From Cellulomonas fimi ATCC 484 (lineage in GTDB: Bacteria > Actinomycetota > Actinomycetes > Actinomycetales > Cellulomonadaceae): a DNA stretch of 64,000 nt. The DNA lies in the NCBI RefSeq assembly GCF_000212695.1, contig NC_015514.1, forward strand, positions 3,658,001-3,722,000, written 5' to 3'. Below, piece by piece: positions 25,827-33,490 of this stretch. Each line of letters begins with the position of its first letter. The first letter of the stretch is position 1. The translations under genes and the position numbers were made by a program. The notes under the pieces are model-generated. The model was given only the letters and a program-made list of their open reading frames with translations. It had not been told where the DNA came from and ran no database searches.

Positions 25827-27173
25827 GTGGTCGTGACCCTGCGCGACGTCGCCCGCGCGGCGGGTGTGTCGCCCGCGACCGCATCCCGCGCCCTGAGCTC
25901 GCCCGAGCTCGTGGCACCCGCGCGTCGCGAGCAGGTGCAGCGCGTGGCGCGCGAGCTCGGCTACCGGCCCAACCGCGCGGCGCGCGAGCTCATCACCGGC
26001 CGCACCGGCAACCTGTGCCTCGTCGTGCCCGACCTCGAGAACCCGTTCTTCGCCGCCGTCGCCAAGGGGGTCCAGGCCCGCGCGCGCACGCTCGGCTACG
26101 CCGTGTTCGTCGCGGACGCCGAGGAGGACCCGCGCCTGGAACCGGAGCTCGTCGCGCACCTCGGCGCGCAGGTCGACGGCGCCGTCCTCTGTTCGCCCCG
26201 CATGTCGGACGAGGATCTCGACCGTCTCGCCGAGGACGTCCCCCTGGTGCTCGTCAACAGGCGGCACCGCGCGCTCGCATCCGTCGTCATCGACAACGCC
26301 GACGGGGTCCGGCAGGCGGTCACGCACCTGCACGCGCTCGGCCACACGCGGATCGCCTACGTGGGCGGCCCCGCCGACTCCTGGTCGGACGCGCGACGAC
26401 GCGAGGGCCTCGCGCACGTGTCGCACGGGCTGCGCCGCGTCGAGGTCGTGGACCTCGGTCCGTTCGCCCCGGTCTTCGCCGGCGGTGTCGCCGCCGGCGA
26501 CCTCGTCGCCGCCAGCGGCGCCACCGCCGTCCTCGCCCACAACGACCTCGTCGCCCTCGGCATCCTCAGCAGGCTCCAGGCGCGCGGCCTCCGCGTCCCG
26601 CAGGACGTCTCGGTCGTGGGCTACGACGACATCCCCGCCGCCACGCTGGTGTCCCCCGCACTGACCACGGTCACCGTGCCGCTCGCGCGGCTCGGGCGCG
26701 AGGCTGTCGATCTGCTGGTCGCGCACGCCATGAGCACGCGCCGCGGCTCGGCGGCGGAGCGCGTCGTGGCGGCTGCGCTCGCCGCGCACCGGGACGGCGC
26801 CGGCGGTGCGCCCGGCGTGAGCGCCTCGATCACGGGAGGGCCGAGGGGCGCGTCGTACGTCGACGTGGACGCGGCGAGGGCCGTGGAGCCGCACACGCCC
26901 CACGACGGCACGCACGAGACGGACGGCGCGCGCGGGACGGACGGCGCGCGCCGGGCAGACGGCAAGGCGGTCGGCGCAGACGGTGGAGCAGACGGCCGGG
27001 CGGACGCGCCGGCCGGCGCCCACGGACCGCGGGTCGGCGTCGTCGGCGCGCCCGCGTCGCCCGACGGCACGGGAGAACCCGCGCCCCAGCCGGTGCGGCT
27101 GCGCGTCGAGCTCGTGGTCCGCGCCTCGACCGGGCCCGTCCCGACCCGTCCGACCTCGGAGGCCGACCGATGA
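25827..27173 (+). CDS. LacI-family regulator of uronate genes, with a low-complexity insertion
   Basis: Likely hexuronate-responsive repressor. The helix-turn-helix VTLRDVARAAGVSPATASRA begins at residue 3, followed by a normal sensor domain through GYDDIPAATLVSPALTTVTV. The 448-residue length exceeds the usual 330-350 because about 100 residues of Gly/Ala/Asp-rich sequence (TDGARGTDGARRADGKA-like) separate the last helix from the closing strand LRVELVVRAST. The start is GTG at 25827 after CGGGAGG. The stop overlaps the uxuB start (ATGA), so regulator and reductase are one unit; it diverges from uxaC. Confidence 0.88.
   Translation: MVVTLRDVARAAGVSPATASRALSSPELVAPARREQVQRVARELGYRPNRAARELITGRTGNLCLVVPDLENPFFAAVAKGVQARARTLGYAVFVADAEEDPRLEPELVAHLGAQVDGAVLCSPRMSDEDLDRLAEDVPLVLVNRRHRALASVVIDNADGVRQAVTHLHALGHTRIAYVGGPADSWSDARRREGLAHVSHGLRRVEVVDLGPFAPVFAGGVAAGDLVAASGATAVLAHNDLVALGILSRLQARGLRVPQDVSVVGYDDIPAATLVSPALTTVTVPLARLGREAVDLLVAHAMSTRRGSAAERVVAAALAAHRDGAGGAPGVSASITGGPRGASYVDVDAARAVEPHTPHDGTHETDGARGTDGARRADGKAVGADGGADGRADAPAGAHGPRVGVVGAPASPDGTGEPAPQPVRLRVELVVRASTGPVPTRPTSEADR
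26904..27010 (+). repeat. Low-complexity GAC-GGC repeat in the LacI gene
   Basis: Degenerate in-frame repeat of about 9-12 bases around GACGGCGCGCG, encoding DGAR/ADG peptide units near the C-terminus of the regulator. Confidence 0.75.
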
Positions 27174-28669
27174 CCCCACGCCTGTCCCGTGCGACGCTCG
27201 CCGCGCTGGCCGACGGCCGCGGGCACGCGGTGCCCGGTCCCGCCGTCGACCCGGCGAGCACGACCGTCGGTCTCGTGCACCTCGGGCTCGGCGCCTTCCA
27301 CCGCGCCCACCAGGCCGTGTACACCGAGGACGCCGCCGCAGCGGCCGGCGACACCGGCTGGGGGATCCTCGGCGTCACGCAGCGCAGCGCCCGGGTCGCC
27401 GAGCACCTGGCGCCGCAGGACGGGCTGTACGGGGTCCTGACCAAGGGCGCCACCCACACGTCGTTGCGCCTGATCGGCTCGTTGCGCGACGTCGCGTTCC
27501 CGGGCGAGCGCACGCCCCACGTGCTCCGCACCATCGCCGCCCCGAGCACGCACGTCGTGACCCTGACGGTCACGGAGAAGGGCTACCGCCGGCGGCCGGA
27601 CGGCCTGCCCGACCTGACCGACCCGGACCTGGGGTCCGACGTCGCCGCGCTCGCCGCCGAGATCGGGGGCGCTCCCCCGGAGCAGCCCGCGCGCTCGCCG
27701 ATCGGGCTGCTCGTCCGTGGCCTGGCGCTCCGCCACCGGCAGGACGCAGGACCCCTGACGGTGGTGTGCTGCGACAACCTCGCGGAGAACGGACGCGTCG
27801 TCGGTGCGCTCGTGCACGAGCTGCTGGCGGCCGTCCCGCACGCGCAGTCGCTGGCGCAGTGGGTGCGTGCGTCGGTCGCGTTCCCCTCGACGATGGTTGA
27901 CCGGATCGTCCCCGCGACCACGGACGCGCACCGGACCGAGGCGACCGCGCTGCTGGGTCTGCGCGACGAGGGCCTCGTCGTCGGGGAACCGTTCACCCAG
28001 TGGGTCGTCGAGGACACGTTCGCGGGCCCGCGTCCGGCGTGGGAGCGCGCGGGGGCGACCCTGACGGCGGACGTGGCGCCGTTCGAGCGGGCGAAGCTGC
28101 GGGTGCTCAACGCCTCGCACTCGACGCTCGCCTACCTGGGGGCGCTGCGCGGGTACGCGACGATCGCCGAGGCGGTCGCCGACCCCGAGCTCGAGGCGAT
28201 CGTGCGGGCCCTCGTCGACGAGGACGTGCTGCCCACGCTCGAGGCCCCCGAAGGGCTGGACCTCGTCCGCTACCGGGACGACGTGCTGGACCGGTTCGCG
28301 AACCCGAACACCGGCCACACGACCGTGCAGGTCGCGATGGACGGGTCGGCGAAGCTGCCGCAGCGGCTCCTCGGCACCGTCCGCGACCGGCTCGCCGCGG
28401 GTGCGGTGCCCACCGCTGCGGCGGCCACGCTCGCCGCGTGGATGTCCTACGTGCACGCGACGACGCACGGCGGGCTGGAGGTCGCCGGACGGAAGGTCTC
28501 GCTCGACGACCCGCTCGCGGACGCGCTCGCCTCCGCCGCCGACGGCCCTGTCGACGGGCTGGTGGACCGGCTCCTCGCCGTGCGGGAGGTGTTCGGGGCG
28601 GACCTGGCTGCGTCCTCCGAGCTGCGCTCCGCCGTCCGCGCGCACGTCCGCACGCTCGCCCTGGTCTGA
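27170..28669 (+). CDS. uxuB: Fructuronate reductase (mannitol dehydrogenase family, UxuB type)
   Basis: NAD(P)-dependent polyol/uronate dehydrogenase expected to reduce D-fructuronate to D-mannonate. The 499 residues show VHLGLGAFHRAHQA at 36-49 (UxuB/MtlD type rather than the UxaB form), CCDNLAENG, FPSTMVDRIVP and the catalytic Lys region ERAKLRVLNASHS. It is joined to the LacI gene by ATGA. Mannonate dehydratase (UxuA) is not encoded in the window although altronate dehydratase is, so the true substrate could be tagaturonate, or uxuA may lie elsewhere. Confidence 0.9.
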   Translation: MTPRLSRATLAALADGRGHAVPGPAVDPASTTVGLVHLGLGAFHRAHQAVYTEDAAAAAGDTGWGILGVTQRSARVAEHLAPQDGLYGVLTKGATHTSLRLIGSLRDVAFPGERTPHVLRTIAAPSTHVVTLTVTEKGYRRRPDGLPDLTDPDLGSDVAALAAEIGGAPPEQPARSPIGLLVRGLALRHRQDAGPLTVVCCDNLAENGRVVGALVHELLAAVPHAQSLAQWVRASVAFPSTMVDRIVPATTDAHRTEATALLGLRDEGLVVGEPFTQWVVEDTFAGPRPAWERAGATLTADVAPFERAKLRVLNASHSTLAYLGALRGYATIAEAVADPELEAIVRALVDEDVLPTLEAPEGLDLVRYRDDVLDRFANPNTGHTTVQVAMDGSAKLPQRLLGTVRDRLAAGAVPTAAAATLAAWMSYVHATTHGGLEVAGRKVSLDDPLADALASAADGPVDGLVDRLLAVREVFGADLAASSELRSAVRAHVRTLALV

Positions 28670-28685
28670 GGGACGCCGGTCCGGT

Positions 28686-28731
28686 CCGACGCCGGGCCAG
28701 GACGGGGTGCGGCCCGACGCCGGGCCAGGAC
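28686..28731 (+). repeat. 18-bp direct repeat after uxuB
   Basis: CCGACGCCGGGCCAGGAC occurs exactly at 28686-28703 and again at 28714-28731, just past the uxuB stop and before the next promoter. Confidence 0.85.
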
Positions 28732-28753
28732 TGGGCGCACGGCCGAGGGGCCC

Positions 28754-28796
28754 TTGACTGCGGCCGTTGGTGCGCTACATTGGAAAGCGCATTCCA
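28754..28796 (+). promoter_or_regulatory. Promoter and LacI-type operator of the Gfo/Idh-isomerase pair
   Basis: TTGACT (28754-28759) and TACATT (28776-28781) are spaced by 16 bp. TGGAAAGCGCATTCCA (28781-28796), a 16-bp near-palindrome, starts at the last base of the -10 box and covers the expected transcription start, the classic place for a LacI repressor. The start codon is 38 bases further on. Confidence 0.7.
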
Positions 28797-28834
28797 CTCC
28801 GACCGACAACGCGGTCCTGAACCTCGGAGAGACC

Positions 28835-29998
28835 ATGACGTCCCGCACCCTGCGCATCGCCATGAACGGCATCACCGGCCGCATGGGCTACCGCCAGCAC
28901 CTCGTCCGCTCGATCCTGCCGATCCGGGACCAGGGCGGTGTGACGCTCGAGGACGGGACGCGCCTGCAGGTCGAGCCGATCCTGGTCGGTCGCAACGCCG
29001 ACAAGGTCAAGGAGCTCGCCGACCTGCACGGCGTCGAGCACTGGACCACGGACGCCGACTCGGTCATCGACGACCCGACGGTCGACGTCTACTTCGACGC
29101 CCAGGTCACGTCGCGCCGGTACGCGGCCCTCACCGCCGCGATGAAGGCGGGCAAGCACATCTTCACCGAGAAGCCCACCGCCGAGACCCTCGCGGAGGCG
29201 ATCGACCTGGCGCGGCTGCGCGAGTCCACGGGCGTCACGGCCGGCGTCGTGCACGACAAGCTCTACCTGCCGGGCCTGGTCAAGCTGCGGCGGCTCGTCG
29301 ACGAGGGCTTCTTCGGGCGGATCCTGTCGCTGCGCGGCGAGTTCGGGTACTGGGTCTTCGAGGGGGACGTGCAGGAGGCCCAGCGGCCGAGCTGGAACTA
29401 CCGCAAGGAGGACGGCGGCGGCATCGTCGTCGACATGTTCTGCCACTGGAACTACGTGCTCGAGGGAATCCTCGGCACGGTGCGGACGGTGAACGCGCAG
29501 GCCGTCACGCACATCCCGACCCGCTGGGACGAGCAGGGCCGGGAGTACGCGGCGACGGCGGACGACGCCGCGTACGGCATCTTCGAGATCGAGACGCCGG
29601 GCGGCGACCCGGTGGTCGCGCAGATCAACTCCTCGTGGGCCGTGCGCGTGTTCCGCGACGAGCTCGTGGAGTTCCAGGTGGACGGCACGCACGGCTCGGC
29701 GGTCGCCGGCCTGCGCAACTGCGTCGCGCAGCAGCGCGCGCACACCCCGAAGCCGGTCTGGAACCCTGACCTGCCGGTGACCGAGCCGTTCCGCGAGCAG
29801 TGGCTGCCGGTGCCCGCGAACGCGGACCTCGACAACGGCTTCAAGCTGCAGTGGGAGGAGTTCCTGCGCGACGTCGCGGCGGGCCGCACCCACCGGTTCG
29901 ACCTCCTGTCGGCGGCGCGCGGGGTGCAGCTCGCGGAGCTGGGTCTGCAGTCGTCGGCCGAGGGCCGCCGCCTGCCGGTGCCGGAGATCACGCTGTGA
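28835..29998 (+). CDS. Gfo/Idh/MocA-family oxidoreductase
   Basis: NAD(P)-dependent sugar or cyclitol dehydrogenase of 387 residues. The N-terminal Rossmann fold is atypical: it starts LRIAMNGITGRMGYRQH instead of GxGxxG and looks dihydrodipicolinate-reductase-like, then HIFTEKPTAETLAEA supplies the EKP catalytic Lys. The C-terminal substrate domain includes GGGIVVDMFCHWNYVLEGI. CGGAGAGACC precedes the ATG. It forms a two-gene unit with the TIM-barrel protein and follows the uronate genes under a matching operator; the substrate is unknown. Confidence 0.88.
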   Translation: MTSRTLRIAMNGITGRMGYRQHLVRSILPIRDQGGVTLEDGTRLQVEPILVGRNADKVKELADLHGVEHWTTDADSVIDDPTVDVYFDAQVTSRRYAALTAAMKAGKHIFTEKPTAETLAEAIDLARLRESTGVTAGVVHDKLYLPGLVKLRRLVDEGFFGRILSLRGEFGYWVFEGDVQEAQRPSWNYRKEDGGGIVVDMFCHWNYVLEGILGTVRTVNAQAVTHIPTRWDEQGREYAATADDAAYGIFEIETPGGDPVVAQINSSWAVRVFRDELVEFQVDGTHGSAVAGLRNCVAQQRAHTPKPVWNPDLPVTEPFREQWLPVPANADLDNGFKLQWEEFLRDVAAGRTHRFDLLSAARGVQLAELGLQSSAEGRRLPVPEITL

Positions 29999-31002
29999 CG
30001 ACGGGGGTCGGCCACGAGGTGCCGGCCGGCCCGGCCGCGAGCACCGCCGCGGCGGCGACCGGCACGGACCCGACCCCCGCGGGCACCGGCGCGGACCTCT
30101 CGCGGCTCTCGCTGAACACGGCCACGACCAAGCACTGGACGCTGCGCGAGGCCGTCGACGGCGCGGTGCGCGCGGGCCTGTCGTCGATCGGGCCGTGGCG
30201 CGACCGCGTGCAGGAGGTCGGGGCGGAGCAGGCGGCGCGGATCATCGCCGACGCGGGCCTGCGAGTGTCTTCCCTGTGCCGCGGCGGCTTCCTCACGACG
30301 GACGACGACGCGGCCGCGCGGGCGGCGCTCGACGACAACCGGCGCGCGATCGTCGAGGCGGCGACCCTCGGCACCCGCGAGCTCGTGATGGTGGTCGGCG
30401 GCCTGCCCGCCGCCACCGCCCCGGGCGGGCCGGCCCGTCCGTACCCCGCGGCGCGCCCCGGTGGGGTGCGCGGCGGCGCGGACGACCCGGCGCGGGACCT
30501 GGTGGCGGCGCGCGAGCGCGTCGTGGACCGGATCGGGGAGCTCGCACCGTTCGCGGCGGGCCACGGCGTCCGGCTCGTGCTGGAGCCGCTGCACCCGATC
30601 TTCGCGGCGGACCGGGCGGTCATCTCGACGCTGGGCCAGGCGCTCGACGTCGCCGAGCCGTTCCCCGCCGAGGTCGTCGGCGTCGTCGTCGACACCTACC
30701 ACGTGTGGTGGGACCCGGACCTGCAGCGGCAGGTCGCGCGCGCGGGCGCCGCGGGGCGGATCGCGGGGTACCAGGTGTGCGACTGGGTGCTGCCGCTCGC
30801 GGCGGACCCGCTGCTCTCGCGCGGGCACGTCGGTGACGGGTACGTGGACTTCGCGTCGATCACCCGGTGGGTCCGCGACGCGGGCTACACGGGCGACGTC
30901 GAGGTCGAGATCTTCCACGAGGACGTCTGGGGTGCACCGGGCGACGAGACGCTGGCGACGATGTCCGAGCGGTACGTCCGGCACGTGCTGCCGCACCTGT
31001 GA
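29995..31002 (+). CDS. Sugar phosphate isomerase/epimerase-like TIM-barrel protein
   Basis: Xylose-isomerase-like barrel of 335 residues. LVLEPLHPIF, VVDTYHVWW and VEVEIFHEDVWG hold the Glu/Asp/His metal ligands of this superfamily, which includes IolE, IolI, hydroxypyruvate isomerase and epimerases. A Gly/Ala/Thr-rich N-terminal 40 residues and a GGVRGGADD loop are poorly conserved. The GTG start overlaps the Gfo/Idh stop (GTGA). Gfo/Idh plus barrel pairs commonly process oxidised (keto) sugars or inositols; the reaction here is not known. Confidence 0.87.
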   Translation: MTTGVGHEVPAGPAASTAAAATGTDPTPAGTGADLSRLSLNTATTKHWTLREAVDGAVRAGLSSIGPWRDRVQEVGAEQAARIIADAGLRVSSLCRGGFLTTDDDAAARAALDDNRRAIVEAATLGTRELVMVVGGLPAATAPGGPARPYPAARPGGVRGGADDPARDLVAARERVVDRIGELAPFAAGHGVRLVLEPLHPIFAADRAVISTLGQALDVAEPFPAEVVGVVVDTYHVWWDPDLQRQVARAGAAGRIAGYQVCDWVLPLAADPLLSRGHVGDGYVDFASITRWVRDAGYTGDVEVEIFHEDVWGAPGDETLATMSERYVRHVLPHL

Positions 31003-31090
31003 GCCGCGCCGCGGCCGGCTGAGCGACGCGGCCGCGGAGCGACACGCGGGACGGTGGGTCGCGCCGCCCGCCGAGCCGGCGGCGTGACGA

Positions 31091-31141
31091 CGAGGGCGGT
31101 GCGCCCGGGGGGAGGGGTCCCTCTCGGGCGCACCGCCCTCG
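31091..31141. terminator. Strong 17-bp hairpin after the isomerase gene
   Basis: Perfect 17-bp inverted repeat (31091-31107 with 31125-31141) with a 17-base loop, 88 bases past the stop codon. This is the best terminator in the window by stem length. No T-run, as usual at this GC content. Confidence 0.8.
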
Positions 31142-31158
31142 CGCGCGTCCCGGGACGA

Positions 31159-31251
31159 CACGGGCGGTCGGACCCGCGGGGCCGCAGACCGTCGCGGGTG
31201 CGACGTCCAGGCACGGGCGGTCGGACCCGCCGTGCCGCAGACCGTCCCGGG
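31159..31251. repeat. 40-bp direct repeat in the 31.0-31.4 kb gap
   Basis: 31159-31198 and 31212-31251 match at 37 of 40 positions, with a 53-base period. The 374-base gap between the isomerase and ArsR genes otherwise contains only the two hairpins annotated here; no gene is convincing. Confidence 0.8.
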
Positions 31252-31327
31252 CGCCGGGCAGGACCGGCGCGAGGCGGCCGGCGCGCCTGCGTCCACGGAC
31301 CCGGACGGACCTCGTGGGGCCGTGGTG

Positions 31328-31367
31328 CGCCCGCCGGCACGCGTGCGGAGCCGCGTGCCGGCGGGCG
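31328..31367. terminator. 16-bp hairpin after the ArsR gene
   Basis: Perfect 16-bp arms (31328-31343 with 31352-31367) and an 8-base loop, 9 bases beyond the stop of the minus-strand ArsR gene. It most likely ends the SRPBCC-ArsR transcript. Confidence 0.8.
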
Positions 31368-31376
31368 GTCGGAGGG

Positions 31377-31703
31377 CTACAGCGACTCGGCGACGTCGCG
31401 GATGCGCGCCAGGCGGCGGTCCCATGCGGCGCCGACGGCGTCGAGCGCGCGGGCCGTCTCGTCGAGCCGCGACCCGAGCGGCCGGTAGCGGACCTCCCGC
31501 CCGACCCGCACGGGCTCGACGAGCCCGGCGTCGGCGAGCACGGCGAGGTGCTTGGCGATCGCCTGCCGGGTCACGGGCAGCCGCGCTGCGAGGGCGGACG
31601 CGGACGCCTCCCCGCGACCGAGCTCGGACAGGACCCGCCACCGGGTCTCGTCGGCGAGCGCGGCGAACACGGGGACCAGCGTCTCGGCGGCGGTCGCGCT
31701 CAT
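31377..31703 (-). CDS. ArsR-family winged-helix regulator
   Basis: Small DNA-binding protein of 108 residues with the ArsR core: ALADETRWRVLSELGRG, LPVTRQAIAKHLAVLADAGL as recognition helix, and the wing VRVGREVRYRPLG. No cysteine metal site is present, so it is the non-metal type commonly paired with SRPBCC/AHSA1 genes. The ATG overlaps the SRPBCC stop (ATGA). Probable autorepressor acting on the two operators before the SRPBCC gene. Confidence 0.9.
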   Translation of the reverse strand: MSATAAETLVPVFAALADETRWRVLSELGRGEASASALAARLPVTRQAIAKHLAVLADAGLVEPVRVGREVRYRPLGSRLDETARALDAVGAAWDRRLARIRDVAESL

Positions 31704-32179
31704 GCCGAGCGGACCGGCTCGAGGTAGCCGACCAGCTCGTCGAGCTCGGAGCTCCAGCCGCGACGGTGGTCCTCGAGCTCGGCCCGGGGGTCGCGCGTGG
31801 TGAGCTCGCCGAAGCCGGTCTCGACGACGGTGAGCAGCGTGCCGTCGCCGTCGTCGGCGAGCGTGAACCGGACGAGGGTGGCGTTGCCCGGTGCGAGCGG
31901 CTGCCCGGGCGAGCCCCAGGTGTACGCGAACACGTCGGGCTCGTCGTACTGCTCGATGCGGACGGGCACGGCGCCGTGGTCGTCCCAGATGAACGCCCCC
32001 TCGCCGCCGACGCGGCGCTCGGGCAGCTCGGTGCGGTCGCCGAACCAGCCGCTGATGTGCTCCTCCTGCGTGAGGGCCTGCCAGACGCGGGCGCGGGTGG
32101 CGGCGATGCGGATGGTGCGGGTGACGGTGAACGCGTCGACGTCGGCGACGGCGACGGGCTGCGGCTCGATGGTGCTCAC
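31700..32179 (-). CDS. SRPBCC / AHSA1-type protein paired with ArsR
   Basis: Helix-grip protein of 159 residues: ARVWQALTQEEHISGWFGD near residue 30 and the C-terminal ELEDHRRGWSSELDELVGYL. The ligand is unknown. The ArsR-SRPBCC pair is a recurring bacterial arrangement in which the ArsR protein represses both genes. Here the SRPBCC gene comes first. It starts at ATG 32179 after AAGGACACC, behind two GCAAC-N6-GTTGC palindromes. Confidence 0.87.
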   Translation of the reverse strand: MSTIEPQPVAVADVDAFTVTRTIRIAATRARVWQALTQEEHISGWFGDRTELPERRVGGEGAFIWDDHGAVPVRIEQYDEPDVFAYTWGSPGQPLAPGNATLVRFTLADDGDGTLLTVVETGFGELTTRDPRAELEDHRRGWSSELDELVGYLEPVRSA

Positions 32180-32208
32180 GGCGGTGTCCTTCCGACAGGC
32201 GAACTAGA

Positions 32209-32259
32209 TGCAACCACAGAGTTGCACACGCGACGCCCAAGCGCAACCATCGAGTTGCA
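32209..32259 (-). promoter_or_regulatory. Twin palindromic operators for ArsR
   Basis: GCAAC-CACAGA-GTTGC (32210-32225) and GCAAC-CATCGA-GTTGC (32243-32258) have identical perfect arms and 6-base centres, 33 bp apart start to start. They fill the 81-base gap upstream of the SRPBCC start and end just before the stop of the SGNH gene, which shares the strand. Confidence 0.75.
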
Positions 32260-32260
32260 G

Positions 32261-33490
32261 TCAGGGAGCGAGCACCCCGCGCAGCACCTCGGCGAACCGC
32301 TCCCCCACGAGCCGTTGCGCGGGCGGGTCCGGGTGCAGCAGGTCCGCCATCGGCAGCGCCGCTGCGTCCGCCTCGCCGTACAGGTCACGGCCGTCGACGA
32401 GGCGCAGCGCCTCGTCACCGGACGCCCGGCGGGCCGCCACGACCTCCGCGAGCACCGCCCGGATCACGCGCAGGCTCAGCTTGCCGTCCGCGACCTCCTC
32501 CGGGCGCCCGCGCGTCGCGAAGAGCGGAGCGCCGGGCGGCGACGCGGGGTCGACGAACGTCGGGCCGGGAGTGTCCTCGACCAGCGCGCACCACAGCGGC
32601 GACACCACGACCAGCGGGGTCGACGGGTGGCCCTCGCGGATCGTGTCGAGGAACCCGTGCACCGCCGGCACGAACGCGCGCAGGCGCATCGCGTCGTGGT
32701 TCACGACGTTGATGCCGAGCTTCACCGAGACGACGTCGGCGGGCGCGTCGCGCAGCGTGCGGGCGACGAACGGGTCCAGCACCGCGTTGCCCGACATCCC
32801 CAGGTTGACCAGGTCCAGGCGCGCGGTGCGCGCGGCGACCACGGGCCACGTGCCCGTCGGCCGGTCGGCGGACGCGCCGTGGCTGATCGACGACCCGTGG
32901 TGCACCCAGCGGGTCCCGGTCGCCGGCGCAGGGGGCAGGACGGGCGCGTCGGCGTGCAGCGTCACGAGGCGCGTCGACTCGCCGTAGGGCAGCCAGACCT
33001 CCACGTCACGGTCGCGACCGGGTGCGTCGCCCAGCCACAGGTCGACGGCCGCGGGGGGCCCGGGTCGCTCGACGGTCGTGCCGCGCTGGGGCTCGAGCTC
33101 GACGACGCCTCCGCCGGCCGCGGTGCCGTGCCCGGCGGGCTGCTCGACCAGGACGCCGTCGACCAGCACGTCGTACGGCTGCGGCGCGCCGGGTGGTTGC
33201 GGCTCCACCGCGACGCGCAGCACGTCGACGACCAGCCGCAGCCGGGTCCCGGCCGTGCGCAGCCGCAGCCGGACCCCCGCGGGCTGCTCGTCGCACAGGG
33301 CGACGAACCGGTCGGGGAACTGCGCGCGCGTCCACGCCGGCAGCCGGTGCGGCAGGAGCCCCCGGTCGGTCGGCTCGAGCCACGACGCACCCCGCACCTC
33401 GACGCGCGCGTCGGGCAGCGCGACGGTCACCGGCAGCGTCGTCGCGGCACCGGGGACGCCGTCGGCCGCGGGATCGTCCCCGGACGGCAT
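32261..33490 (-). CDS. SGNH/GDSL-family esterase with N-terminal jelly-roll-like domain
   Basis: Carbohydrate-esterase-like hydrolase of 409 residues. The C-terminal domain has the SGNH blocks: nucleophile Ser in HHGSSISHG near residue 200, Gly in NLGMSGNAV, Asn in KLGINVVNHD, and the DLLHPD Asp-His pair near the end. The first about 180 residues look like the beta-rich domain preceding CE2/CE3-like esterases. No signal peptide is seen. The ATG at 33490 shares its A with the flavoprotein stop (TGATG). Probably removes an acyl group from a sugar; the exact substrate is unknown. Confidence 0.87.
   Translation of the reverse strand: MPSGDDPAADGVPGAATTLPVTVALPDARVEVRGASWLEPTDRGLLPHRLPAWTRAQFPDRFVALCDEQPAGVRLRLRTAGTRLRLVVDVLRVAVEPQPPGAPQPYDVLVDGVLVEQPAGHGTAAGGGVVELEPQRGTTVERPGPPAAVDLWLGDAPGRDRDVEVWLPYGESTRLVTLHADAPVLPPAPATGTRWVHHGSSISHGASADRPTGTWPVVAARTARLDLVNLGMSGNAVLDPFVARTLRDAPADVVSVKLGINVVNHDAMRLRAFVPAVHGFLDTIREGHPSTPLVVVSPLWCALVEDTPGPTFVDPASPPGAPLFATRGRPEEVADGKLSLRVIRAVLAEVVAARRASGDEALRLVDGRDLYGEADAAALPMADLLHPDPPAQRLVGERFAEVLRGVLAP

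Noticed and set aside
31159..31251. Direct repeats considered as IS ends or attachment sites
   Set aside because: No transposase or integrase, no target duplication, and no tRNA gene; the copies are only 53 bases apart.
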